Shown here piece after piece: positions 10,310-18,932 of a DNA stretch of 64,000 bases. Under the pieces are notes generated by a model. That model was not told where the DNA came from, searched no databases, and worked only from the letters and a program-made list of their open reading frames with translations. The first letter of the stretch is position 1. Each line of letters begins with the position of its first letter. The translations under genes were made by a program, and so were the position numbers. Source of the stretch: Mucilaginibacter boryungensis (GTDB lineage Bacteria > Bacteroidota > Bacteroidia > Sphingobacteriales > Sphingobacteriaceae); the NCBI RefSeq assembly GCF_015221995.1, contig NZ_JADFFM010000002.1:62001-126000 (forward strand). Direction: 5' to 3'.

Positions 10310-11698
10310 ATGGCAAAGCAACAGTACAACCTTTTACTGGCCTACTATGGCGACGACTTTACCGGCAGCACCGACGCGCTGGAATTTTTAAGTCGCGCCG
10401 GGGTAAAGACCGTGCTGTTTATTGAGCCGCCTACTACTACGCAATTATCAAAATATAAAAACCTGCAGGCCATAGGCGTTGCTGGCAATACCCGTGCCCT
10501 GCCGCCTGATGAAATGGAGCAGGAATTGATCCCTGCCTTTAGTGCGCTGAAAGATTTAGGCGCATCGCACGTACATTATAAGGTCTGCTCCACGTTCGAT
10601 TCATCACCCGCTATTGGCAGTATCGGGCGTGCGGCTGATGTTGGGGCAAAGGTTTTTAAAGCCCCTTTCATTCCGTTGTTGGTTGCTGCACCGCCTTTGG
10701 GCAGGTATTGTCTTTATGGTAACCTGTACGCCCGCATGGGTATTGGCAGCCAGGGCGAGATTTACCGCCTGGACAGGCACCCATCCATGAGCCGGCACCC
10801 ATCAACGCCAATGAACGAGGCTGATCTGCGCCTGCATTTGAGTAAGCAAACCCAACAGCAAATTGGCTTGATGGATATTTTAAGCATCGATCAGGATGCG
10901 GCTGAAGATAAACTGGAAACATTGATCGGATCGGGCAGTGAAATCGTTTTGTTTGATGCGTTATACACCGAACAACTATTGCCCATTGCCGAACTAATAG
11001 ACCAATATGCCGATAAAACCCAACCCTTATTTTCCATCGGCTCATCGGGCATAGAAATGGCTTTAGGGCAGTTGTGGGAACAGCAGGGATTAACCCAACC
11101 TATAATCGACTGGCCTGCTGCCGGTAAGGCTAAAAGCATGCTGGTGGTGTCGGGTAGTTGTTCGCCGGTTACGGCTAAACAAATTGAGTATGCTGTAAAG
11201 AAAGGCTTTGCAAGTGTGGCTATTGATACCGTTGCGTTAGCCACCGCGGCTGATATTTCTGCAATGGTTAAACAATACGTTGCCGAAGTTACCGGCTTGA
11301 TGGAACAAGGCAAACATGTGATCATCCACACCAGTCTTGGCGCAGACGACCCGCGCATTGCCGACACACACAAAGTATTTACCGATAAGGGGTTGACCGA
11401 AGCCACTATCCGCAGTAAAACGGCCCAGCTTTACGGGCAGGTTTTAGGGCAAATAGCGTCCGGCGTAGCCGGACAAATAAAACTGCAACGACTGGTTATT
11501 GCGGGTGGCGATACTTCAAGCTTTGTAGCGCGGACGATGGGCATTGAGGCTGTGGAAATGATAGCTCCGGTATCGCCCGGGGCGCCGCTTTGCCGGGCCT
11601 ACGCGCCGGGTACTGCTATTGATGGCATCGAGGTGAATTTTAAAGGTGGGCAGGTGGGCGCCGAGGATTATTTTGTGAAAGTTAAAGAAGGGAAATAG
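10310..11698 (+). CDS. DUF1537 four-carbon acid sugar kinase family protein
   Basis: A 462-residue two-domain kinase: the N-terminal domain starts with YYGDDFTGSTDALEFL (the DUF1537 substrate-binding motif) and the C-terminal nucleotide-binding part has VSGSCSPVTAKQI and GGDTSSFVARTMG. The family phosphorylates threonate, erythronate, 3-oxo-tetronates and 3-oxo-isoapionate using ATP. It follows the RuBisCO-like gene by two bases, which supports sequential action in one pathway. The real substrate is not settled by sequence alone. Confidence 0.9.
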   Translation: MAKQQYNLLLAYYGDDFTGSTDALEFLSRAGVKTVLFIEPPTTTQLSKYKNLQAIGVAGNTRALPPDEMEQELIPAFSALKDLGASHVHYKVCSTFDSSPAIGSIGRAADVGAKVFKAPFIPLLVAAPPLGRYCLYGNLYARMGIGSQGEIYRLDRHPSMSRHPSTPMNEADLRLHLSKQTQQQIGLMDILSIDQDAAEDKLETLIGSGSEIVLFDALYTEQLLPIAELIDQYADKTQPLFSIGSSGIEMALGQLWEQQGLTQPIIDWPAAGKAKSMLVVSGSCSPVTAKQIEYAVKKGFASVAIDTVALATAADISAMVKQYVAEVTGLMEQGKHVIIHTSLGADDPRIADTHKVFTDKGLTEATIRSKTAQLYGQVLGQIASGVAGQIKLQRLVIAGGDTSSFVARTMGIEAVEMIAPVSPGAPLCRAYAPGTAIDGIEVNFKGGQVGAEDYFVKVKEGK

Positions 11699-11703
11699 GG
11701 ACT

Positions 11704-11812
11704 TGTGCGATTCCCTCCCACGGGGAGGATGCAGCGAGGGGCTAATACTATTTTAAGAAACCCCTCCCTGCTACAACACAACCAAACACACCCTCCCCAT
11801 GGGAGGAATTTT
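11704..11812. repeat. Intergenic repeat, family B copy 1
   Basis: It begins TGTGCGATTCCCTCCCA and ends CCCTCCCCATGGGAGG, with AGGGGCT...AACCCCTCCCT inside. The same arrangement is found at 43822-43929. It separates the kinase from the racemase-like gene. Confidence 0.75.
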
Positions 11813-11828
11813 TAGAAGAAATAAACAT

Positions 11829-12494
11829 ATGAAACCAAAAACATTAGGACTGATCCATACATCGCATACGCTGATCCCGGTATTCCAGGAATTGTGCAAA
11901 CAACATTTACCGGGTGTGACCACATTTAATATTGTTGACGATAGCCTGGTGCGCAATATCCGCGAGCGCGGCGAGGTTACCCCTGCCATTTACAAACGCG
12001 TTGCCGATTACGTGGATTCCGCCATCGATTCGGGCGCTGATTATGTGCTGGTAACATGCTCATCTATCGGGGCGGCTATTGAAGCGGCGGCGGAAAATGC
12101 TAAAGTCCCGGTACTGCGGGTAGACCAGCCTATGGCCGACCTGGCGGTGCAAACTGGCAAACGCATCGGGGTTATCGCTACGCTGCCTACCACGCTTGAA
12201 CCTACCAGCGATTTGGTGAAACGCCGTGCCGCCATAGCCGGTAAAGAAATTGAACTGACCGCCAAGCTTTGCAATGGCGCTTTTGAAGCGTTGATGAGCG
12301 GCGACGCGGCTACGCACGACCGCATTGTTGCTGATGCCCTGCGCGAACTATCTAAACAAGTTGATGTGATATTATTGGCCCAGGCCAGCATGGCGCGGGT
12401 GGTGGATACTTTAAGCGATGAAGATAAACGAGTGCCGATTGTGGCCAGCCCGCCGACGGCTGTGAAACATTTAGCAACGGTAATTAACAACTAA
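11829..12494 (+). CDS. Asp/Glu racemase family protein with one active-site cysteine
   Basis: This 221-residue cytosolic protein shows the Asp/Glu/hydantoin racemase fold: GLIHTSHTLIPVF at the start, YVLVTCSSIGAA with C77 in the first catalytic position, and RIGVIATLPTT in the middle. In the second position, where two-cysteine racemases have C, it reads LLAQASMAR (183-190). It is therefore unlikely to be a normal racemase; an isomerase, decarboxylase or lyase role is possible. The ATG at 11829 is chosen because the open frame upstream is repeat DNA. Confidence 0.8.
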   Translation: MKPKTLGLIHTSHTLIPVFQELCKQHLPGVTTFNIVDDSLVRNIRERGEVTPAIYKRVADYVDSAIDSGADYVLVTCSSIGAAIEAAAENAKVPVLRVDQPMADLAVQTGKRIGVIATLPTTLEPTSDLVKRRAAIAGKEIELTAKLCNGAFEALMSGDAATHDRIVADALRELSKQVDVILLAQASMARVVDTLSDEDKRVPIVASPPTAVKHLATVINN

Positions 12495-12502
12495 ACCTAA
12501 AA

Positions 12503-13813
12503 ATGAAACAATTACAAAAGATATGCTTAAGCATCAGCGGTATCACGGTTATAGCGCTGCTGGTGGGTTTGGTTATGGCTAACCCTGCCGTTTGGCAGCC
12601 ATCGGCGGTAGCGCTGGCTGTATCTTTTGCAATTGGTATCGGTTGTTTATCAGCCTTGAAAAACTATCAATATACTGCCTGGATCATCGTTGCTGTAGTG
12701 GCGGCCATGGTTTACCCGCATGCTTTTTTGAAATGGGGGCCTGTTGATCTGCGTAATAAATGGCTGATATTGGTCATCGTCCAAATGGTGATGTTTGGCA
12801 TGGGCATCCAGATGAGCATCCGGGATTTTTCGGGATTGGCCAGCACCGGCAAGGGTGTTTTGATAGGCCTGGCCTGCCACTTTTCCATTATGCCGCTGAT
12901 GGGTTTCCTGCTTACCCGCATCTTTCATTTCGAGCCTGAAATTGCCGCGGGCATCATCCTTATCGGTTCCTGCTCAAGCGGGCTGGCATCTAACGTAATG
13001 GTATACCTGGCCCGGGCTAACCTGGTATTATCGGTAACCGTTACCGCAATGGCTACCCTGGCGGCGCCTTTTTTAACGCCACTGTTGATGAGGCTATTAG
13101 CCGGAACGTTGATCGAGGTGAAGTTTGTAAACATGATGATGGAGATCATCAAAATAGTCATTGTCCCTATAGGTGCCGCTTTTGTTCACGATTACCTGAA
13201 ACGCGCATCGCCGAAAGGCAAAAAAGTTACTGCTGGTATTGCGGTTTGTTGTATGGTTTGGCTGGCCTGGCAGTATTTGTTTTTGTGGGATGTATTCAGC
13301 CAGCATTTTTCCGACCCTGCATTACAATCAGCGTCTGTATTTAACTTCCTAACCGGCGCGTTCATTGTGGGCTGGGCTTATCATCAATTGTATTCCCGCT
13401 TCCCTAAAATAGATGCGTATATCCCCTACCTGTCCATGTTCGGCATTGTATATTTCACTACCGTTACCACCGCCGCGGGCAGGGATAATTTATTGAATGT
13501 TGGGCTGTTGCTTTTCCTGGCATCGGTGATACATAACGGCGCGGGCTATTTCTTTGGTTATTGGCTTAGCCGCTTGTTTAAACTGGATAAAAACTCAGCG
13601 CGCACTATAGCTTTCGAGGTTGGTTTACAGAACGGTGGGATGGCATCGGGACTGGCAGGGACTATGGGTAAGCTGGCTACGGTTGGACTGGCCGCCGCAG
13701 TGTTTAGTCCGTGGATGAATATTTCTGGTAGCATTTTAGCGAATTATTGGCGGAAGCGCCCGGTGGAGGATAAAATCATACAATATCCTGATAACCTTTC
13801 ATCACAATCTTAA
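12503..13813 (+). CDS. Bile acid:sodium symporter (BASS) family transporter
   Basis: A 436-residue inner-membrane protein with about ten or more hydrophobic segments. The pattern VQMVMFGMGIQMSIRDF and IGSCSSGLASNVMVYLARAN is that of BASS-family symporters, which move organic acids with sodium. The first helices are an N-terminal extension compared with typical members of about 300 residues. It is eight bases after the racemase-like gene. It may import or export an acid intermediate of the pathway. Confidence 0.82.
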   Translation: MKQLQKICLSISGITVIALLVGLVMANPAVWQPSAVALAVSFAIGIGCLSALKNYQYTAWIIVAVVAAMVYPHAFLKWGPVDLRNKWLILVIVQMVMFGMGIQMSIRDFSGLASTGKGVLIGLACHFSIMPLMGFLLTRIFHFEPEIAAGIILIGSCSSGLASNVMVYLARANLVLSVTVTAMATLAAPFLTPLLMRLLAGTLIEVKFVNMMMEIIKIVIVPIGAAFVHDYLKRASPKGKKVTAGIAVCCMVWLAWQYLFLWDVFSQHFSDPALQSASVFNFLTGAFIVGWAYHQLYSRFPKIDAYIPYLSMFGIVYFTTVTTAAGRDNLLNVGLLLFLASVIHNGAGYFFGYWLSRLFKLDKNSARTIAFEVGLQNGGMASGLAGTMGKLATVGLAAAVFSPWMNISGSILANYWRKRPVEDKIIQYPDNLSSQS

Positions 13814-13833
13814 TCGATTATACAATAGTTTTG
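13811..13833 (+). promoter_or_regulatory. Candidate operator and -7 box before the isomerase gene
   Basis: TAATCGATTA (13811-13820) is a perfect palindrome, and TAGTTTTG (13826-13833) matches the TAnnTTTG -7 consensus. The layout resembles that at 1270-1294. It suggests a separate, possibly LacI-regulated promoter for the isomerase-transketolase-importer part. No clear -33 box is seen. Confidence 0.4.
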
Positions 13834-13898
13834 AAATGGAAGCCGCATTCTCTTGCGGAATTTATCCAGATAACCAATTAATACCATTTCAAGCAAAT

Positions 13899-15308
13899 AT
13901 GAGTACTAAAGTAAGTTTAGGCGTAATTATAGGTAACCGTGATTTTTTCCCCGACCGTTTAATTTCTGAAGCACGGGCAGATATACTGGCATTGTTCAGC
14001 ACACTGAATATCAACCCCATTATGCTGGAAGAGCATGAATCGAAACTGGGCGGGGTGGAAACTTTCAGGGATGCCCAGCGCTGCGCCGAACTGTTCAGCC
14101 GCCACCGTGACGAAATAAGCGGGATATTGGTTTTACTGCCCAACTTCGGCGATGAAAAAGGCGTAGCCGAAACCATTAAACTTTCGGGCCTGGATGTACC
14201 CGTGCTTATACAAGCTTACCCTGACGAACTGAATAAACTGGATGTAGCCCGTCGCCGGGACTCCTGGTGTGGTAAAATATCGGTTTGCAATAACCTTTAT
14301 CAATACGGCATTAAATATACGCTGACCAGTCAGCACGTGATCCATCCAAATCAGCCTGAATTCAGTAAAGAACTGCTTGACTTTGTGGCCGTTTGCCGCG
14401 TGGTTAAAGGTATGCGCAAAGTACGTATTGGTGCAGTAGGTGCGCGCCCGGGTGCATTTAATACCGTTCGGTATAGTGAGAAGATATTACAGCGTAATGG
14501 CATATCGGTAACAACGGTGGATCTTTCTGAAATATTAGGTCGCGCCAACCGCCTGACCAAAGATGATATCGAGGTAAAAAACCACCTCGAAAAAATAGTG
14601 CACTACACCCCTATCGGTAACACACCCGATGAGGCCATGATACAAATTGCCAAGCTGGATGTAGTGCTAAACCAGTTTGTGGAAGAAAACGCGCTTGACG
14701 CTACGGCTATACAATGCTGGACATCGTTACAGAAAAATTATGGCTGCAACGTGTGTACCAGCATGAGTATTATGAGTGAGAACATGCTGCCCAGCGCCTG
14801 CGAGGTTGATGTTACCGGCACGCTGACCATGTATGCCATGCAACTGGCCTCGGGTTCACCAAGCGCGCTGGTAGATTGGAATAATAATTACGCTGAAGAC
14901 CCTAATAAGTGTGTCCTTTTCCATTGCGGTAACTGGGCCAAATCCTTCCTGCCGGACATCGAGATCAGCACCGCGCCTATTTTGGGGACTACAGTTGGCG
15001 TGGAAAATACCTACGGTGCTTTGGCCGGGCGTACACCTGCTATGCCGCTGACCTATGGGCGTATCAGTACCGATGACCCGAAAGGCGTGATTAAGGTTTA
15101 CATGGGTGAAGGCGAACTAACCAATGATGCGCTGAATACCTTTGGTAACCGCGCCGTAGCCGAAATACCCGATTTGCAAGGTCTGATGCAATACGTTTGC
15201 CGCAACGGTTTTGAACACCACGTGGTAATGAATGCCAGCAAAACCGTAGGCATATTGAAAGAAGCCTTAGGTAATTACATGGGCTGGGAATTTTATCAGC
15301 ATAATTAA
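13899..15308 (+). CDS. L-fucose/L-arabinose isomerase family protein
   Basis: The 469-residue protein has the two-part layout of the fucose/arabinose isomerase superfamily: an N-terminal substrate-side domain with ILVLLPNFGDEKGVAE and a C-terminal catalytic half with QCWTSLQKNYGCNVCTSMS, CEVDVTGTLTMYAMQ and CVLFHCGNWAKS. These enzymes interconvert aldoses and ketoses with a divalent metal. The start at 13899 gives MSTKVSLG; a longer reading from 13836 would cover the promoter region. It is followed seven bases later by the transketolase. With it and the kinase it could form an aldose-ketose-ketose phosphate route. Confidence 0.85.
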   Translation: MSTKVSLGVIIGNRDFFPDRLISEARADILALFSTLNINPIMLEEHESKLGGVETFRDAQRCAELFSRHRDEISGILVLLPNFGDEKGVAETIKLSGLDVPVLIQAYPDELNKLDVARRRDSWCGKISVCNNLYQYGIKYTLTSQHVIHPNQPEFSKELLDFVAVCRVVKGMRKVRIGAVGARPGAFNTVRYSEKILQRNGISVTTVDLSEILGRANRLTKDDIEVKNHLEKIVHYTPIGNTPDEAMIQIAKLDVVLNQFVEENALDATAIQCWTSLQKNYGCNVCTSMSIMSENMLPSACEVDVTGTLTMYAMQLASGSPSALVDWNNNYAEDPNKCVLFHCGNWAKSFLPDIEISTAPILGTTVGVENTYGALAGRTPAMPLTYGRISTDDPKGVIKVYMGEGELTNDALNTFGNRAVAEIPDLQGLMQYVCRNGFEHHVVMNASKTVGILKEALGNYMGWEFYQHN

Positions 15309-15315
15309 TTAAGCT

Positions 15316-16146
15316 ATGACCGACCAGGAACTGATAGCAAAATCGGTGCAGTACCGTAAAAATATTCTCAAATATATTGTGGGCGCTAAGGCCGGGCATA
15401 CAGGTGGTAGTTTATCGTGTATTGATATACTGAATGTGCTTTACAATGAAGTACTGAACGTATCACCGGAAAACTTTACCTCACCGGATAGGGACAGGTA
15501 TATTCAAAGCAAGGGACATTGTGTGGAAGCATTGTTTGTAACCCTGGCTGACGCCGGTTTCTTCCCGGAAAGTGATCTGGAAACCTTGTGTAAATATCAA
15601 TCGCACTATATCGGTCACCCCACTAAAAAGGTGCACGGGGTCGAGCAAAATACGGGCGCGCTGGGTCATGGTTTGCCAATTGCTGTAGGTACCGCTCTTG
15701 CAGCAAAAATGGATGATAAAAACTTCAAAGTTTACACCCTTTTGGGCGATGGCGAGTTGCCCGAAGGCAGCAACTGGGAAGCGGCTTTAACCGCTGCTCA
15801 CTACAAGCTGGACAACCTGTGTGCCATCATCGACAATAATAAATTACAGATAACCGGCACCAATGCGGAAGTATGCAACACCGACCCGCTTGACGGAAAG
15901 TTTGAAAGTTTTGGCTGGGCGGTACGTGAGGTGGACGGCCACGATGTAAAAGCGCTGAAGGAAGTGTTCGCTGCCATGCCGTTTGAGCCGGGCAAGCCTA
16001 ACTTGGTTATCGCCCACACCATAAAAGGCAAGGGCGTAAGCTTTATGGAGAACAGCGTGAAATGGCACCACGGCGTGCCTAATGCCGAGCAATATGAGGT
16101 GGCGTTGGGGGAATTAAGCCCCCCAAGCCCCCTGAAAGGGGAGTAA
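15316..16146 (+). CDS. Transketolase, N-terminal subunit
   Basis: This 276-residue protein is the thiamine-diphosphate-binding half of a two-gene transketolase. Visible are AGHTGGSLSCIDIL, SKGHCVEALF and the ThDP motif GDGELPEGSNWEAAL ending in IDNNKLQITG. Split transketolases of this kind include the apulose-4-phosphate transketolase AptA/AptB of apiose catabolism and sulfo-sugar transketolases. The last ten residues (SPPSPLKGE and before) are encoded by an intergenic repeat (GCCCCCCAAGCCCCCTGA), so the natural end may have been extended. Confidence 0.93.
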   Translation: MTDQELIAKSVQYRKNILKYIVGAKAGHTGGSLSCIDILNVLYNEVLNVSPENFTSPDRDRYIQSKGHCVEALFVTLADAGFFPESDLETLCKYQSHYIGHPTKKVHGVEQNTGALGHGLPIAVGTALAAKMDDKNFKVYTLLGDGELPEGSNWEAALTAAHYKLDNLCAIIDNNKLQITGTNAEVCNTDPLDGKFESFGWAVREVDGHDVKALKEVFAAMPFEPGKPNLVIAHTIKGKGVSFMENSVKWHHGVPNAEQYEVALGELSPPSPLKGE

Positions 16147-16159
16147 ATAAAATAACAAG

Positions 16160-16270
16160 CAGTCGCTCGGCTCCAGCCGAGTGACGACTATCAACCGGCC
16201 TCTGGCCGAAGTAAAAGCATAACCGGCCAGAGGCCGGGCAATAATTACAACTCGGCTGGAGCCGAGCTGC
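16160..16270. repeat. Nested palindromic repeat, family A copy 2
   Basis: CTCGGCTCCAGCCGAG, then CCGGCCTCTGGCCG facing CGGCCAGAGGCCGG, then CTCGGCTGGAGCCGAG. Compared with copy 1 (7129-7241) the first stem has T-A changed to C-G on both sides. It separates the two transketolase genes. Confidence 0.82.
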
Positions 16271-16287
16271 TGCATAAATTAATAAAC

Positions 16288-17259
16288 GTGGGAGCAACAA
16301 TAGAAATAACAAACCCAAACAGCCAACCTAACCAGGATGTGTTCTCGGCTACGTTGCTGGAACTGGCACAAGCCGATAAGGACATTGTAGCCGTTACCAG
16401 CGACTCGCGTGGCTCGGGCAAGTTGGTGACGTTTGGACAAACTTTGCCGAAGCAGATCGTGGAGATTGGTATAGCCGAACAAAACCTGGTGGGTGTGGCC
16501 GCCGGACTGGCATCGGCTGGAAAAAAAGCATTCGCGGTATCTCCGGCTTGTTTCCTTACGGCACGGGCGCTGGAACAGATCAAGAACGATGCGTGTTATT
16601 CTGATAACCCGGTGCGGCTGATCGGTATCAGCGCGGGCGTAAGCTATGGCGCTTTGGGTACCACACACCACAGCCTGCACGATTACGCTGTGCTGCGGGC
16701 AATTAACAACATTACCATTGTTGCCCCTGCCGATAATTTTGAAACCCGTGAAGCAGTAAAATTGGCGGTAAAACATAACAAACCATTGTACCTGCGCTTC
16801 GGTAAAAAGCCCATGCCTTTGCTGACGGAAGACAGCAGTATTGGCTTTGAATTTGGCAAAGGTCGCGTAATTAAACAAGGTATCGATGTAGCCATTATAG
16901 CTAACGGCGAAACAGTTTACCCGGCATTGCTGGCCGCCCAAAAGCTGGAAAGCGAAAGCGGTATCCGTGCCACCGTGGTAAGCATGCACACCATTAAACC
17001 GCTGGATAGCGAATTGATATTAGCACTGGCTGAAAAAACACAGGCCATTATTACCGTGGAAGAACACATGGTAAACGGCGGCCTGGGTGAAGCCTGCGCA
17101 TCGTTATTACTGCAAAACGGTTATAACAAACCATTTAAAATAATGGGCATCCCCGATGAATATACCGTCACAGGATCGCAAGTTGAAATATTTAACCATT
17201 ACGGCCTCAATGCAGATGGGATTGCAGCGGCTGTGAATGGGATGTTCTGCCCCCTCTAA
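16288..17259 (+). CDS. Transketolase, C-terminal subunit
   Basis: The pyrimidine-binding and C-terminal domains of transketolase in 323 residues: SDSRGSGKLVTFG, IGIAEQNLVGVAAGLA with the catalytic glutamate of ThDP enzymes, and SYGALGTTHHSLHDYAVLR. It starts with GTG at 16288, about 18 bases after the palindromic repeat that splits it from its partner. The two proteins together form one enzyme. The final CPL and stop lie in the next intergenic repeat. Confidence 0.93.
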   Translation: MGATIEITNPNSQPNQDVFSATLLELAQADKDIVAVTSDSRGSGKLVTFGQTLPKQIVEIGIAEQNLVGVAAGLASAGKKAFAVSPACFLTARALEQIKNDACYSDNPVRLIGISAGVSYGALGTTHHSLHDYAVLRAINNITIVAPADNFETREAVKLAVKHNKPLYLRFGKKPMPLLTEDSSIGFEFGKGRVIKQGIDVAIIANGETVYPALLAAQKLESESGIRATVVSMHTIKPLDSELILALAEKTQAIITVEEHMVNGGLGEACASLLLQNGYNKPFKIMGIPDEYTVTGSQVEIFNHYGLNADGIAAAVNGMFCPL

Positions 17260-17358
17260 ATCTCTCCCTGTAGGGGAGACTTTATGGTAGGATTACAATT
17301 ATATAACCATAGCTTCAAAAAAGCCCTCCCTTCAGGGGAGGGTTTGGGTGGGGCTTAA
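17255..17358. repeat. Intergenic repeat, family C copy 1
   Basis: GCCCCCTCTAAATCTCTCCC, then AGGGGAGAC, and CCCTCCCTTCAGGGGAGGG ending GGGTGGGGCTTA. Almost the same text is at 41336-41427, and shorter related pieces lie at 16110-16145 and 45525-45545. The 5' end supplies the stop codon of the preceding gene. Confidence 0.75.
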
Positions 17359-17368
17359 ACCTAAAATA

Positions 17369-18307
17369 ATGAGATACTTAAAAGTACTGCTATTACTGGT
17401 GCTATTGCCTTTCGCGGGCTGTAACCGGCACACGGATAGCCGTCAAAAGAAGATGGCTATTGTGGTATCAACCCTTAATAACCCCTGGTTTGTGTTTTTA
17501 GCGCAGACTGCCGCGGCGCAAGCTAAAGCGCTGGGTTATGAATCAAAGATCTTTGACTCGCAGAACAATACCGCTGTGGAGGCTGACCACTTTGAAAATG
17601 CCATTGCATCCGGCTATAGCGCTATACTTTTTAACCCTACCGATGCTAACGGTTCGGTAGCCAATGTGCTGAAGGCAAAAAAGGCCGGCGTACCCGTTTT
17701 TTGTATGGACAGGGAAGTAAACTCGCCTGATGCCGCTACCTCGCAGATACTTTCTGATAGCTATTCGGGCTGCGTTGATCTGGGTAAATATTTTGTAAAA
17801 AAAACACATGCTAAAGGTAATTATGTAGAAATTTTAGGCATCGTGGCCGATAACAATACCTGGGCGCGTTCTAAAGGTTTCCATAGTGTTGTCGATTACT
17901 ACCCCGGCCTTAAAATGGTAGCCCAACAAAGCGCCGACTTTGACCGTAACAAGGGTATGGAAGTAATGGAATCCATCCTGCAAGCGCATCCTGATATTAC
18001 CGCTGTGTTCTGCGGGAACGATGCGATGGCCATGGGCGCTTACCAGGCGCTGGCTGCCGCAGGTAAAGCCGATAAGGTAAAAGTAGTTGGCTTCGATGGT
18101 GCAGGCGATGCCATACAGGGCATTAAAGACGGCAAAATTATGGCCACAGCTATGCAATTCCCCAAAGTGATGGCGCAAACCGCGGCTAACTATGCCGATG
18201 CTTATTTTAAAGGCAAGCGTGACTTCCCTAAGAAAATACAAGTAGGCGTTGAAATGGTGACGAGTGAAAATATTAATGACTACATCGCTTACGGTAAAAA
18301 GAATTAA
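17369..18307 (+). CDS. Ribose-type ABC sugar-binding lipoprotein (RbsB-like)
   Basis: The product starts [18 protein letters not shown], a lipoprotein signal with cysteine as the first mature residue, followed by a periplasmic-binding protein 4 domain ([24 protein letters not shown]-type [12 protein letters not shown]). Unlike the two solute-binding-like proteins near 1371 and 4806 it is truly exported. It is the binding part of the importer encoded by the next three genes. Members of this family bind ribose, xylose, apiose and other pentoses. A GTG at 17348 would add seven residues before the signal and is rejected. Confidence 0.92.
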   Translation: MRYLKVLLLLVLLPFAGCNRHTDSRQKKMAIVVSTLNNPWFVFLAQTAAAQAKALGYESKIFDSQNNTAVEADHFENAIASGYSAILFNPTDANGSVANVLKAKKAGVPVFCMDREVNSPDAATSQILSDSYSGCVDLGKYFVKKTHAKGNYVEILGIVADNNTWARSKGFHSVVDYYPGLKMVAQQSADFDRNKGMEVMESILQAHPDITAVFCGNDAMAMGAYQALAAAGKADKVKVVGFDGAGDAIQGIKDGKIMATAMQFPKVMAQTAANYADAYFKGKRDFPKKIQVGVEMVTSENINDYIAYGKKN

Positions 18308-18310
18308 GTC

Positions 18311-18931
18311 ATGAATAAGAAGATCATTAAATACATTGTGACTATTGCCGTTGTTACTTTCCTGGCTTATAACTCGGTTTATTTTAAAAAGCTAAGCGAT
18401 GTAAAAGCGGCGGCCAGTAAAACTTTCGATCCTGCTGCTTATGCCCGTACTTATCTGGACAAACAACTGTTACCTGCAGCCAATAGAGCGCCCGATATAG
18501 ACTTGCTTATCGGGGAGCTGAAGAATAATCCGGTTAAAGCCTTTAAGACCGATGCCCATTCGCTGGATATTGGCAATACCCGCTTTTTTATGGTGAAGGG
18601 CCAGGGCGTGATCACTAATGTAGATGAAACCGATGTTTACCTGTTTACCCCCGGCAAGCAAACTTTGAAGATTGCCACCGAGTACATTTTTGGCAACGCT
18701 TTGCGCGATGCGCCGGGTATTATCACCGTGAACGATTTCACCAACAGCATGGATTTGAACAACGTATCTGCCGAGGTGAATAAACTGGTGCGGAACGAAA
18801 TATTACCGCCATTTAAAAGCAAAGCCAAAAAGGGCGATAACATCACCTTCGCGGGGGCTTTTGAACTGAACCAGGAGCATTTGAACCTGAATAACATCGA
18901 GATCATCCCAGTTAACTTAATCATTAAATAG
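18311..18931 (+). CDS. DUF2291 family protein of sugar importer operon
   Basis: A 206-residue protein with an N-terminal membrane segment (IIKYIVTIAVVTFLAY) and a soluble part with DPAAYARTYLDKQLLPAA, typical of DUF2291. These genes regularly sit between rbsB-like and rbsA-like genes; the domain is probably periplasmic, anchored in the inner membrane. The molecular function is not known. It is three bases after the binding protein and two before the ATPase start. Confidence 0.85.
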   Translation: MNKKIIKYIVTIAVVTFLAYNSVYFKKLSDVKAAASKTFDPAAYARTYLDKQLLPAANRAPDIDLLIGELKNNPVKAFKTDAHSLDIGNTRFFMVKGQGVITNVDETDVYLFTPGKQTLKIATEYIFGNALRDAPGIITVNDFTNSMDLNNVSAEVNKLVRNEILPPFKSKAKKGDNITFAGAFELNQEHLNLNNIEIIPVNLIIK

Positions 18932-18932
18932 T

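Noticed and set aside
16279..16989. 236-codon frame on the - strand
   Set aside because: Antisense to the transketolase C-terminal subunit, no family features.
15316..17259. Transketolase broken by the repeat insertion (pseudogene)
   Set aside because: Both halves have intact motifs and normal subunit lengths, and two-gene transketolases are common; the repeat sits between natural subunits.
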